A DNA stretch of 64,000 nt from the NCBI RefSeq assembly GCF_029023725.1, contig NZ_CP119075.1:5389501-5453500 (forward strand), in the 5' to 3' direction. Shown one piece after another: positions 34,054 to 42,351 of the stretch. Made by a program: the position numbers and the translations under genes. The first letter of the stretch is position 1. Each line of letters opens with the position of its first letter. The DNA is from Synoicihabitans lomoniglobus. GTDB taxonomy: Bacteria > Verrucomicrobiota > Verrucomicrobiia > Opitutales > Opitutaceae. Under the pieces are notes generated by a model. That model was given only the letters and a program-made list of their open reading frames with translations, was not told the origin of the DNA and ran no database searches.

Positions 34054-35640
34054 ATGGTTCCCGCAATCAGCTGGTTGGCCCGTTTCGGTATCGACCAAGG
34101 ACTCTTCACTCTCGAGCAAGCCAAGGCCGTTCAAGCCAAGTTGGGCGACGACGCCGAGCTCATCGACTTTGCGCAGGAGTTGATCGACGAGGGCCACGTG
34201 GCCGACGCCTATCTGGCCGATTTGGAAGCGCTCGCCGGCAAGGCATTTCAGAAAGGGAGCGGAGGTCCACCGGAGAACGACCCCTTTGGGCCTCCGGGGC
34301 GGGACAAGCCCAAGCTAACTGTGGCCGCCGACACCGCGCCAGTGCCGGCCATCGCCCCGGAGCCGGAGCCGGTTCCAGCCATTGCGCCGGAACCCGCGCC
34401 CGCGGTCGCCCCCCCGCCGCCCACAGTGCCGGCTTCCGCGCCAGCTCCCAAGGCCGAGCCTGCTCCGGTCGCCGCGGCACCGGGTTCCGCGCGCATGGCA
34501 ACCTCGTTGCCGCCGGCGGACGCCGTGGTGGAGGCGGGTGAACTTGATTTTGACAACCTCGCCGCTCTCAGTGACGAAGCCTTGGCCGCCCAAGTGCGAG
34601 GCATGTTGGTGCTGTGCGGTGAGGAAGGGGTGAGCGACCTGCACATTTCAGCCGGGGCGACTCCGTTTGTGCGGCGGCAACTCGAGCTGACTCCGATCAG
34701 TGAGCACATCATCACGGAAGCCGAGGCCTTGCGCATCAACACCGCTTTGCTCGCGCCATCCCAACGCGCGATCTACATGGAGCAGCGCGACTACGACTTC
34801 GCTTTGGCGCTGGATGCGGTGCACCGCTACCGGGTCAACCTGATGTTTCACAAGAACGGGTCCGCCGGTTGCTACCGCACGGTGATCGCGGACGTGCCCG
34901 AAATCGACAAACTCGGTCTTAAGAATGTCGATACGATCAAGAAGATGCTGTCGTATCACAACGGTCTGATGCTTGTCACCGGACCGGTTGGCGCCGGCAA
35001 GACCACCACCCTGGCGGCACTCGTGCACGAGCTCAACAAACAGCGCAAGGACCACATCATCACCGTCGAGGATCCCGTCGAGATCGTGCAGGAGTCGATC
35101 GGCTGCAACATCACCCAGCGCCAGGTGGGCACGCACACCAAATCCTTCCACTCCGCGCTGAAAGGGGCGCTGCGCGAGGATCCCGACATCATTGTCATCG
35201 GTGAGCTCCGCGATCTGGAGACGATCGAGATGGCCATCAGTGCGTCCGAGACGGGTCACTTGGTGATCGGCACGATGCACACGAGTGACGCGTCCACCAC
35301 GCTGAACCGTTTGCTCGATGTGTTTCCTCCCGCCCAACAAACGCAGATTCGGTCCAGCGTGGCGGAGAGTCTGCGTGGCGTGATCTGCCAACGCCTGTTG
35401 CCCGCGACCGAAGGCGGTCTGATTCTCGCCACCGAAATGCTGGTCTCCAATCGCGCGGTCGCGGCCCTGATCAAAGAGGGCAAGATGCAGGGCCTGCGCA
35501 ACGTTATGGAAACGGGCGTGCGCGAAGGCATGTGTGTAATGGAAAACTCCGTCATGGAGCTCTACCGCGCTCGTAAAGTCTCGGCCGAAACCGCCCGCCA
35601 GAATGTGACCACCCGACAACTTCTCGCCCAAATTAAATAA
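34054..35640 (+). CDS. pilT: PilT-type twitching ATPase with long N-terminal extension
   Basis: The 528-residue protein has an N-terminal domain of about 70 residues (WLARFGIDQGLFTLEQAKAV...LADLEALAG) that is not present in standard PilT, then a Pro/Ala-rich linker (about 75-155), then the PilT core. Walker A is GPVGAGKTT (310-318), the Walker B area is DPDIIVIGELRD, and GTMHTSDASTTLNRLLDVFP is the His box region. The core resembles pilus retraction ATPases. The next PilT-type gene starts 4 bp after its stop, so both are co-transcribed. No pilin or pilB is in the window. Confidence 0.9.
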   Translation: MVPAISWLARFGIDQGLFTLEQAKAVQAKLGDDAELIDFAQELIDEGHVADAYLADLEALAGKAFQKGSGGPPENDPFGPPGRDKPKLTVAADTAPVPAIAPEPEPVPAIAPEPAPAVAPPPPTVPASAPAPKAEPAPVAAAPGSARMATSLPPADAVVEAGELDFDNLAALSDEALAAQVRGMLVLCGEEGVSDLHISAGATPFVRRQLELTPISEHIITEAEALRINTALLAPSQRAIYMEQRDYDFALALDAVHRYRVNLMFHKNGSAGCYRTVIADVPEIDKLGLKNVDTIKKMLSYHNGLMLVTGPVGAGKTTTLAALVHELNKQRKDHIITVEDPVEIVQESIGCNITQRQVGTHTKSFHSALKGALREDPDIIVIGELRDLETIEMAISASETGHLVIGTMHTSDASTTLNRLLDVFPPAQQTQIRSSVAESLRGVICQRLLPATEGGLILATEMLVSNRAVAALIKEGKMQGLRNVMETGVREGMCVMENSVMELYRARKVSAETARQNVTTRQLLAQIK

Positions 35641-35644
35641 GGCC

Positions 35645-36721
35645 ATGGCTTCCATCGATCGACTCCTGCAGCTCATGTTGGAAAAAGGCGGGTCCGACCT
35701 GCACCTCAACGTGGGGCTGCCGCCCAAGGCCCGCATCTCCGGCAACGTCGTGCCCCTCGAGGATGGTCTCGTCACCGCCATCCAGATGGAGGACTATCTC
35801 TCGGGTATCTGTCCGCCCGCGCGATGGGAGGAGTTCCTGGAAAAAAAGGATCTCGATCTCGCCCACGAGATTCCGGGGGTGGCGCGTTTCCGCGGCAACT
35901 TCCTCTACAATCACTGGGGCCAGGCGGGTATTTTTCGCCAGATTCCGGCCGAGATTCTGTCGTTCTCGAAGCTCAATCTGCCCGAGGTGCTCAAGAAGTT
36001 CTGCCACATGAACGAGGGCCTCGTGGTCGTGACTGGACCGACCGGTAGTGGTAAGTCCACTACGCTGGCGGCGATGATCGACTACATCAACGACAACCTG
36101 GCCAAGCACATCATCACGATCGAGGACCCGATCGAGTTTGTGCACCCCAACAAAAAATCCGTCATCGTGCACCGCGAGGTGGGTGAGCACACCCAGTCGT
36201 TTGGCGACGCGCTCAAAGGTGCGATGCGTCACGACCCCGACATCCTGCTCGTGGGTGAGATGCGCGAACTTGAAACGATCAAACTCGCGCTCGGTTGTGC
36301 CTCCATGGGCATGCTCGTGTTTGGGACATTGCACACCAACAACGCGCCCAAGACGGTTGACCGCATCATCAACGCCTTCCCCGCCGATGAGCAGAACCAG
36401 GTGCGCGTCATGCTCGCGGGCTGCCTCTCGGGCGTCGTCGCCCAACTGCTGTGCAAGCGCCAGCCCAAGGGGCGGGTGGCGGTGCACGAGATCTTGCTGC
36501 GGCACGAAGCCTTGCCCAACACCATCCGCACCGGCGCGATTTCAAGTATTCGTGCCATCATCGAGAGCGGCAAAAACGACGGCATGACAACCATGGACTG
36601 GAGCCTCATGGACCGCGTGAAAGACAAAACCATCACCCCGTTGGAAGCGTTTATGAAAGCCACCGACAAGGCGACGTTCCAACCCTTGCTCAAACCCGGC
36701 GACCTCGATGCCGCTCATTAA
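35645..36721 (+). CDS. pilT: Type IV pilus retraction ATPase PilT/PilU-like
   Basis: The 358-residue protein is a standard-length PilT/PilU. It has the N-terminal LLQLMLEKGGSDLHLNVGLPPKARISG, Walker A GPTGSGKST (131-139), Asp box EDPIEFVHPNKKS, Walker B DPDILLVGEMRELETI, and the His box GTLHTNNAPKTVDRIINAFP. The C-terminal helix region EILLRHEALPNTIRTG replaces the usual AIRNLIRE retraction motif. It is 4 bp behind the first PilT gene. Two paralogous retraction ATPases are common where pili drive gliding or DNA uptake. Confidence 0.93.
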   Translation: MASIDRLLQLMLEKGGSDLHLNVGLPPKARISGNVVPLEDGLVTAIQMEDYLSGICPPARWEEFLEKKDLDLAHEIPGVARFRGNFLYNHWGQAGIFRQIPAEILSFSKLNLPEVLKKFCHMNEGLVVVTGPTGSGKSTTLAAMIDYINDNLAKHIITIEDPIEFVHPNKKSVIVHREVGEHTQSFGDALKGAMRHDPDILLVGEMRELETIKLALGCASMGMLVFGTLHTNNAPKTVDRIINAFPADEQNQVRVMLAGCLSGVVAQLLCKRQPKGRVAVHEILLRHEALPNTIRTGAISSIRAIIESGKNDGMTTMDWSLMDRVKDKTITPLEAFMKATDKATFQPLLKPGDLDAAH

Positions 36722-36804
36722 AGAGCAGTAGGCTGGCCCCTGCTGACCTTTCCAACCCGGCGCATAAGATCCGCCGTTCGACTCATGATCTGCCCGATAA
36801 TATC

Positions 36805-38634
36805 ATGAGTGATACCACGCCTCCGACCATCGACGGTTACGAAACCAATGCCGTCTCCGATATCGTCGATCTGCGCGATTGCATGTATGAACCCGCCTTG
36901 CTGCGGCTCGCGCCCGAGTTGCCCGCCCCGGTGTTGGAACCGGGAGATGTATTGGATCAAGGACAGGAAGGTGCCTGCACCGGCTTTGGTTTGGCCGCCG
37001 TCATCAACCTGCTCAACCATCGCGCCGGTCGCGATGTGCGGGTCAGCCCGCGCATGCTCTACGAGATGGCGAAGCGTCACGACGAGTGGCAAGGTGAGGG
37101 CTACAATTGGTCCAGCTGTCGCGGTGCGATCAAAGGCTGGTATAACATGGGCGTGTGTCGTGAAGCCGCGTGGCCTTACGAGGCGGACCAACCGGGGGAA
37201 CTGACGATCGACCGCGCCAAGGATGCCTTCAATCACACCATCGGTGCCTACTACCGCATCAAACCCGACGTGGTTGATTTTCACGCCGCGCTCAACGAAG
37301 TCGGGGCCATCTATGCCTCGGCCCGGGTGCACCAGGGCTGGCGTCGCACCTACACGAAGAACGGCCGCATCCCGTTCAAACCCGGCCGGACGGGCGGTCA
37401 TTGCTTCGCCATCGTCGGTTACAACGCGGAAGGATTCTGGGTGCAGAATTCCTGGGGACCCACGTGGGGGCAGGGCGGTCTGGCGCTGTGGAGCTACGAG
37501 GATTGGAAGGCCAATATCTACGATGCCTGGGTGTTTCGGCTCGCGCTGCCCACGCCGCAGATTTTCCCCGGTCGCCGTTCCGTGGATACGTCGGTCGGTT
37601 CCGGCCAGGCGGGCGACGCGCCGGTGCGCAACGAAATCATGGGGCATTTTGTGCACCTCGACGATGGCCGCTTTGACGGCAAAGGTCGCTATTGGAGCAG
37701 CCTGAACGACGTGCGGCAGACCGCCGCCCACGTCGCCGCCTCGCCGGATTATCAGCACCTGCTGCTCTACGCGCATGGGGGGCTCAACCGTGTCCGCGCC
37801 TCCGCGTCCCGGATCAAGGCCCTCAAAACCGTCTTCAAGGCCAACGGCATCTACCCGTTTCATTTCATGTATGACACCGGTCTCGGCGAGGAGCTCCGGG
37901 ATGTGGTGTTGCGGCGTGAAGGGCCGGCGGCGGAGCGCATGGGCGGACCTTCCGACATCTCGGACTGGTTGCTGGAGAAACTCACCCGTGGTCCCGGTCG
38001 GGCCGTGTGGCGACAAATGAAGATGGGCGCCAGTTCACCGTTCGCACGCCGGAAGGATGACGGCTCGAAAGTGCTTCAAGCCTTTGTCGACGCCTTTAAG
38101 ACGGCGGCCACTCCGGTGAAGCTGCACGTTGCCGGTCACAGCACGGGCGCGATTCTGCAGGCACATCTGCTCACCGCTCTGCGCCGCCTCGCGCCCGAGC
38201 AAATCGTCGAGACCTGTTCGTTGCTGGCGCCGGCGGCGAGTATCGCCCTGTTCGAGAGTCATTACCGACCGCTGCTCGAGGCCGGCGCGATTGCGCGCCT
38301 GAACGTCTACAACCTCGATGCCCGGTTGGAGCTCAAGGACCACGTGGCGCATTTGTATCGCAAATCGCTGCTGTGGCTGGTCTCCAACGCGTTTGAAGAT
38401 AATCGCCGCGAGCCGCTGCTGGGCATGCAAAGATTCAGTCAATCGGTGGATGCCGCGGGTCTGTCGGCGGAGTTTATTTACAGCCAGGGGGCGCGCCGCG
38501 GGGGCAACGCGCGGACCAAGGCGGAATCACATGGTGGCTTCGACAACGATGTCGCGACGATGAACGATCTGCTCAAGTCGATTCTCGGCCGCAAACCTGA
38601 TCGCCCGTTTACGGTGGATGATTTGGCGTATTGA
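36805..38634 (+). CDS. Papain-like (C1) protease fused to an alpha/beta hydrolase
   Basis: The 609-residue protein has two enzyme domains. The first (about 25-260) is a C1 papain-like protease: Cys58 in DQGQEGACTGF, His199 in GGHCFAIVGY and Asn215 in VQNSWG. The second (about 280-590) is an alpha/beta hydrolase-like domain with LLLYAHGGLN, the nucleophile elbow GHSTG with Ser446, NLDARLELKDH as a possible acid, and SHGGFDND as a possible His. No signal peptide is seen. The ATG at 36805 is chosen because upstream frame lies inside the pilT gene. This fusion is unusual. Confidence 0.82.
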   Translation: MSDTTPPTIDGYETNAVSDIVDLRDCMYEPALLRLAPELPAPVLEPGDVLDQGQEGACTGFGLAAVINLLNHRAGRDVRVSPRMLYEMAKRHDEWQGEGYNWSSCRGAIKGWYNMGVCREAAWPYEADQPGELTIDRAKDAFNHTIGAYYRIKPDVVDFHAALNEVGAIYASARVHQGWRRTYTKNGRIPFKPGRTGGHCFAIVGYNAEGFWVQNSWGPTWGQGGLALWSYEDWKANIYDAWVFRLALPTPQIFPGRRSVDTSVGSGQAGDAPVRNEIMGHFVHLDDGRFDGKGRYWSSLNDVRQTAAHVAASPDYQHLLLYAHGGLNRVRASASRIKALKTVFKANGIYPFHFMYDTGLGEELRDVVLRREGPAAERMGGPSDISDWLLEKLTRGPGRAVWRQMKMGASSPFARRKDDGSKVLQAFVDAFKTAATPVKLHVAGHSTGAILQAHLLTALRRLAPEQIVETCSLLAPAASIALFESHYRPLLEAGAIARLNVYNLDARLELKDHVAHLYRKSLLWLVSNAFEDNRREPLLGMQRFSQSVDAAGLSAEFIYSQGARRGGNARTKAESHGGFDNDVATMNDLLKSILGRKPDRPFTVDDLAY

Positions 38635-38649
38635 AACGGACGATACGAA
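38588..38649. repeat. 62-bp direct repeat, left copy
   Basis: This segment covers the last 15 codons of the protease-hydrolase gene plus bases after its stop. It matches 39114-39175 at 58 of 62 positions. Because the left copy is in-frame coding sequence (ending TVDDLAY), the right copy is a duplicated fragment. The two bracket the REP-like elements and the small lipoprotein gene. Confidence 0.85.
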
Positions 38650-38668
38650 CCCGCCATAGCGGGCTCAA

Positions 38669-38770
38669 GTAGGAGCGTGCTTGCGCGCGATAATACCTGC
38701 CCCTTAGCGCCGGGACATCGGGTTCATCGCGCCGAGACATTGGGTTCATCGCGCGTAAACGCGCTCCTAC
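38669..38770. repeat. REP-like inverted pair with tandem inner repeat
   Basis: Left arm GTAGGAGCGTGCTTGCGCGC (38669-38688, continuing GAT) and right arm ATCGCGCGTAAACGCGCTCC (38748-38767, continuing TAC) face each other in the BIME manner. Between them lies a tandem pair of GGGTTCATCGCGC units (38719-38731 and 38742-38754). Related copies occur at 54566-54626. The style (GTAGGAGC...GCGCGAT) resembles REP sequences mobilised by RAYT transposases; no such gene is in the window. Confidence 0.78.
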
Positions 38771-38779
38771 GTAGGAACC

Positions 38780-38992
38780 TTACTTGGTGCCGGCGTGTTG
38801 CATTCGGCTGCGCTGAATGTGCTCATCCCAATCGGCCTCTTGCACCGAACTGAGCCGGTCATGATAGCCCTTTTGCTCCTCGGTAAATCGCGCGTGATCG
38901 AACGGAGCATCTGCGTTTTCGGGATAGGTCGTGCAACCGCTCAAGAGCATGGTGATGACGAGGATGAGAAAGCAGGAATTTTTACGAAGCAT
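38780..38992 (-). CDS. Small lipoprotein
   Basis: The 70-residue protein starts MLRKNSCFLILVITMLLSGC, a lipoprotein signal peptide with lipobox LLSGC. The mature part of about 50 residues is charged and probably helical (FDHARFTEEQKGYHDRLSSV). An upstream ATG at 39025 would add 11 residues with no benefit to the signal peptide. The gene sits inside a segment bracketed by two 62-bp direct repeats. Function unknown. Confidence 0.65.
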   Translation of the reverse strand: MLRKNSCFLILVITMLLSGCTTYPENADAPFDHARFTEEQKGYHDRLSSVQEADWDEHIQRSRMQHAGTK

Positions 38993-39113
38993 GGCCGAAA
39001 CGTGGGGATAGCAGTGCTTCGACATGGCATTACCTCATTCGTTCCGGCCAGGGCAGGGCGTGGCTTGTTGGATTGGAGCGGAGGATAACGAACGTGGATG
39101 AATCTGCCCATGA

Positions 39114-39175
39114 GCCGCAGACTTGGTCGCCCGTTTGCGGTGGATGATTTGGCGTATTGAAACGGACGATACGAA
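39114..39175. repeat. 62-bp direct repeat, right copy
   Basis: Matches 38588-38649 with four differences. It is non-coding here and ends 10 bp before the stop codon of the minus-strand gene at 39185. It probably comes from duplication of the 3' end of the protease-hydrolase gene. Confidence 0.85.
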
Positions 39176-39184
39176 ACGGCGGCC

Positions 39185-39754
39185 TTACTCGGCGTCGGTC
39201 GCCGACTCCGACGGAGTCGAATGAGCGATCAGTTTGTTGCTGCTCCAACCCGCGCCCGGTTTCAGGGCGGGCAGGCCTCCGAGGCGGTCGCGGGCTTTTT
39301 CGTAGCTCTCGACCCAGGCGCTCCAGTGATGGATCAGGACGAACGCATTGCCGAAGTCTTCGGCGAACTTAAACGTCAGATCCGCGCCGGACTCGGTCTG
39401 CGCGAGGCGACGATTTTCGATGAAACTTTCGTGACCCGGGTATCGTAGCATGGTCGTGCCGCGGAGCGACGGATGGGATGCGCCCGAGTCGACCAACGTG
39501 ATTTGGTAGCTGCTGTTCGATCCGGAGGGCCGCTGGATGGTTTGGATGACCAAGGTCTCCTTGCCCACGTTTTCGGTGCGGTGTTCCACGACCAAAACTT
39601 CATCGGCGGCCAGTTCCGCCTCGAAGCGATAGAGCTGAAAACCAAGCGCTTCGCCCAGTTCGGTTTCGACGGATTCGGGTCGAATGGTTTGAGCCCGGGC
39701 GTCGGCCAAAATGAACCCGAAAATCGCCCATAACGTGATGCGCCAGAGTTTCAT
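39185..39754 (-). CDS. Secreted hypothetical protein
   Basis: The 189-residue protein has a signal peptide (MKLWRITLWAIFGFILADARAQ). The mature part has a beta-rich core (LGFQLYRFEAELAADEVLVVEHRTE and SSYQITLVDSG) and a C-terminal helical region (FGNAFVLIHHWSAWVESYEKARDRLG). No family is recognised. It lies 80 bp from the VOC gene on the same strand. A role in the envelope is only inferred from the signal peptide. Confidence 0.72.
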   Translation of the reverse strand: MKLWRITLWAIFGFILADARAQTIRPESVETELGEALGFQLYRFEAELAADEVLVVEHRTENVGKETLVIQTIQRPSGSNSSYQITLVDSGASHPSLRGTTMLRYPGHESFIENRRLAQTESGADLTFKFAEDFGNAFVLIHHWSAWVESYEKARDRLGGLPALKPGAGWSSNKLIAHSTPSESATDAE

Positions 39755-39834
39755 GGTTAATGGAACGTGGTGGCGGGGCGAATTCTTTCAACTGAGATGG
39801 GTTTTATCTCTTTTGGTCGTCGCGTCGGAGCGGG

Positions 39835-40212
39835 CTACTTCTGACCGAATCCGTCGCCGTCCTGGATGAACTCAAGGCGATTGCCGAAGGGGTCGGTGGT
39901 GTAAATCCGACGTCGGTCGGGCAGAGCGGTGTCGGGCTGCACGGGCAAAGAGGCGGTGCGCAGGCGCTCGGCCAATGTCGCGAGATCGCTGACACAAAAC
40001 GCGGGGTGTGCTTTGCCCTGCGGCCCAAAATTGGACTCCACGCCGACGTGCACAATCGTAGGTCCGGAGCGGAACCAACACCCGCCGCGGGCGGCCAGCG
40101 GTTCGGGTTTGGTTTCCTCGGTCATGCCGAGGAGTCCGACGAAAAATGTGCGGGCGCGGTCTTCCTGCTCCGGCGGCATGGCGAGTTGAATGTGGTCGAG
40201 GTGAGTGATCAT
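39835..40212 (-). CDS. VOC family protein (glyoxalase-like)
   Basis: The 125-residue protein starts ITHLDHIQLAMPPEQEDRARTFF, the first strand and helix of a glyoxalase-like VOC protein, and ends RRIYTTDPFGNRLEFIQDGD, the last strand with a metal-ligand-type Glu. GGCWFRSGPTIVHVGVE and GKAHPAFCV form the middle strands. The ATG at 40212 is clear; the open frame upstream to 40572 has no similarity to the fold and crosses the divergent promoter region. Substrate unknown. Confidence 0.85.
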   Translation of the reverse strand: MITHLDHIQLAMPPEQEDRARTFFVGLLGMTEETKPEPLAARGGCWFRSGPTIVHVGVESNFGPQGKAHPAFCVSDLATLAERLRTASLPVQPDTALPDRRRIYTTDPFGNRLEFIQDGDGFGQK

Positions 40213-40468
40213 CGCAGGCAGGGACTGAAATAAAGCGGGGTGTTTCGTATTTCCACAATTCATCCCAAGCCGTCGAGGGGGCGGGGATTCAGGGAGTGAA
40301 CGCCCGATCTGGTGAGGTAGGCGAGGTCGTAAACCCGCGCCTGGCCATCCGGCGGGCGAACTGCTTGGGGAGCGAAAGTCACGGCGCACGCCGCTTGACC
40401 TTTGGCGGGTGGACAACCGTTCTGGTCGCGTGCCTTGGCCCTGTTTGTCCTTCGATTCAATCCTGCGA

Positions 40469-41740
40469 ATGGTGTCCGTCCGTAGCCGCGAATTCGGGGG
40501 GCGGCGGTGGCTAGCGGTAGGGTTGGTTGGCTTGAGCCTCTGCCTGCTGACCGGTTGCGTGACGCCGATCATGCTGGGACCGCCGCGTGTCCCGGTTTAT
40601 GCGAATGCCGAGGCCAAGGCCGACGCGCAAATCGCATTATTGCGACAGGTTTGGGCCCAGGTGGATCGTCGTTTTTACGACGCCAACTTCCAGGGTGCCG
40701 ACTGGGCGACGGCGGTGGATCGCTACCGCGAGGCGGCGGCGGCAGCGCCGGATACCGATGCATTGTATGATGTCATCAACGAGATGCTGGGCGAGCTGAA
40801 CGACGCCCACACCGGAGCGATGACACCCCGGGAAGCCTGGGAGGAATACACCGAGGAACGCGCGTATGTGGGCGTCAATTTGGAGCGGGTCTGTGATCGA
40901 TGGGTCGTGGTCGAATTGCGACCGGGGAGCGCGGCGCAGGAAGCCGGCGTGCGGGCGGGTTGGATCGCCGTGGCACGGGACGGTGAGACGTTGCCCGAGG
41001 AAGGCTTTTCCTTTCGGAGTGAGATGGGCGAAACCTATCGCTGGACCTTTTTGGACGAAGCGAACCACGAACGTGAAGTGCTGCTGACGGCGCGGACGCT
41101 GCCGACGCCCATGCCTCCGGAAGAACGGCGCGCGGAGCCGGAGGGATGGGTTTATCTGCGTTTTGATGAATTCAAATCGGAGAACCAGCGGTGGTTGCGA
41201 CAGCGTTTGGCGGCCAATCGTGAAGCGCCGGGCATCGTATTGGACCTGCGTCAGAACAGTGGGGGGGCGGTTTACTTGCTGGAGCGCATCATCAACGATT
41301 TTTTCCCGCACCGGGTCGCTTACGGGGCGTTTGTTTCGCGCCAGGGACGTCGCGCTGATGAGAAGTCTGCCTGGCTGCCGGGCGTGAGTTACGACGGGCC
41401 GTTGGTGGTGCTCATCGGCCCGGGATCGGCCAGTGCGGCGGAGATCCTGGCGCATGTGATGAAGCACTATGGCCGGGCGCAGTTGGTCGGACGCACCACG
41501 GCCGGCGTGGTCGTGTCGAGTCGGTTCCGCCGCCTGCGGGACGGCGGAAAGCTTCAGATCGGCATGTCCGACTACCAGTCGCTTGATGGCACGCGATTGG
41601 AAGGCAACGGGGTGGAGCCCGATGTCGTGGTCGAGCGCACCTTGGGCGATCTGCGGGCGGGCGTGGACCCGGATCTGGATGCGGCGTTGGCGATACTGCG
41701 GGCCGGGAAGGCCGAGGCCTCCCGGTCATCAGTGCAGTGA
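40469..41740 (+). CDS. S41 family peptidase lipoprotein
   Basis: The 423-residue protein begins with a lipoprotein signal peptide (WLAVGLVGLSLCLLTGC, lipobox LLTGC). A helical region with LNDAHTGAM, a PDZ-like middle (VVVELRPGSAAQEAGVRAGWIAV) and the S41 core follow. The nucleophile region is GPGSASAAEI (residues 318-327). Where Ctp proteases have the catalytic Lys (GxxTxGKG), this protein has GRTTAGVVV, so it fits the tricorn-like S41B group using a His from NDAHTG. The ATG at 40469 gives a correct signal peptide; open frame from 40409 is longer than needed. Confidence 0.88.
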   Translation: MVSVRSREFGGRRWLAVGLVGLSLCLLTGCVTPIMLGPPRVPVYANAEAKADAQIALLRQVWAQVDRRFYDANFQGADWATAVDRYREAAAAAPDTDALYDVINEMLGELNDAHTGAMTPREAWEEYTEERAYVGVNLERVCDRWVVVELRPGSAAQEAGVRAGWIAVARDGETLPEEGFSFRSEMGETYRWTFLDEANHEREVLLTARTLPTPMPPEERRAEPEGWVYLRFDEFKSENQRWLRQRLAANREAPGIVLDLRQNSGGAVYLLERIINDFFPHRVAYGAFVSRQGRRADEKSAWLPGVSYDGPLVVLIGPGSASAAEILAHVMKHYGRAQLVGRTTAGVVVSSRFRRLRDGGKLQIGMSDYQSLDGTRLEGNGVEPDVVVERTLGDLRAGVDPDLDAALAILRAGKAEASRSSVQ

Positions 41741-41758
41741 GGGGGCGGGCACGAGCGC

Positions 41759-42232
41759 TTAGCGCTCGCGACTGCGCACGGCGTCGTAATCGAGATCGGC
41801 GAGGATGCCCTTCTGGTTAAAAACGAGAAAGAAGGTTTCGCGGGTCGTGATGCGTTCCATCTCGGGACGAGGGTCGAGAATCGTGCGGGCGATGCCGGTG
41901 ATCGGATCAACGTAGGCGACCTCCTCCATCTCTATGGCGACATCGCGGTAAACGGGGTCGGTCGTATTAAAATAGCGCCAGGTCTCGGCTTCGCCGTTGG
42001 CGGCGCTGGCGGGTTCTTTCTCGGCGGGCTGTCCCACGAGCGCCAGGACCTCGCGCTGGGTCATTCCCAGTCGCAGTTCCTTCATGGCGTCGCGCGGAAA
42101 ACTGGTGGCACCGGCGTAAGCCGAAGCCGTGGCCTTGGCGGGGCTGGTCGTGGTTGAGGCGCAGCCACCAAAAACGGTGGCCAGCGTGAGAGCGGAGAGC
42201 GAAGTGATAAGTCGTGGCGTCATGCGGCGCAT
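41759..42232 (-). CDS. BamE/SmpA-like lipoprotein
   Basis: The 157-residue protein has a lipoprotein signal peptide (ITSLSALTLATVFGGC). The mature part contains the OmlA/SmpA (BamE-like) pattern LRLGMTQREVLALVGQPAEKE followed by WRYFNTTD and a beta strand with VAYVDPITG. True BamE acts in outer-membrane protein assembly; many proteins share this short fold, so the role is not certain. It is convergent with the S41 protease gene, 18 bp apart. Confidence 0.75.
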   Translation of the reverse strand: MRRMTPRLITSLSALTLATVFGGCASTTTSPAKATASAYAGATSFPRDAMKELRLGMTQREVLALVGQPAEKEPASAANGEAETWRYFNTTDPVYRDVAIEMEEVAYVDPITGIARTILDPRPEMERITTRETFFLVFNQKGILADLDYDAVRSRER

Positions 42233-42351
42233 ATGGAAACACCATCACCGGGGTTCCCCCTTCATGCAAATGGCACTTCAGTTTGCAGTTAACGGGCGTC
42301 GACCGAATTAGGTTTGGAATCCGCCGCTTTGCGCTGTCTGGATAGCCGGCT

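Noticed and set aside
36451..36804. Upstream part of the protease-hydrolase frame
   Set aside because: It lies inside the second pilT gene in another frame; the C1 domain starts after the ATG at 36805.
38795..39088. 97-codon plus-strand frame
   Set aside because: Antisense to the lipoprotein gene, which has a convincing lipobox.
40213..40468. Possible small gene between the VOC and S41 genes
   Set aside because: Frames crossing this divergent region are arginine/proline-rich and lack a ribosome site; it is better read as a promoter region.
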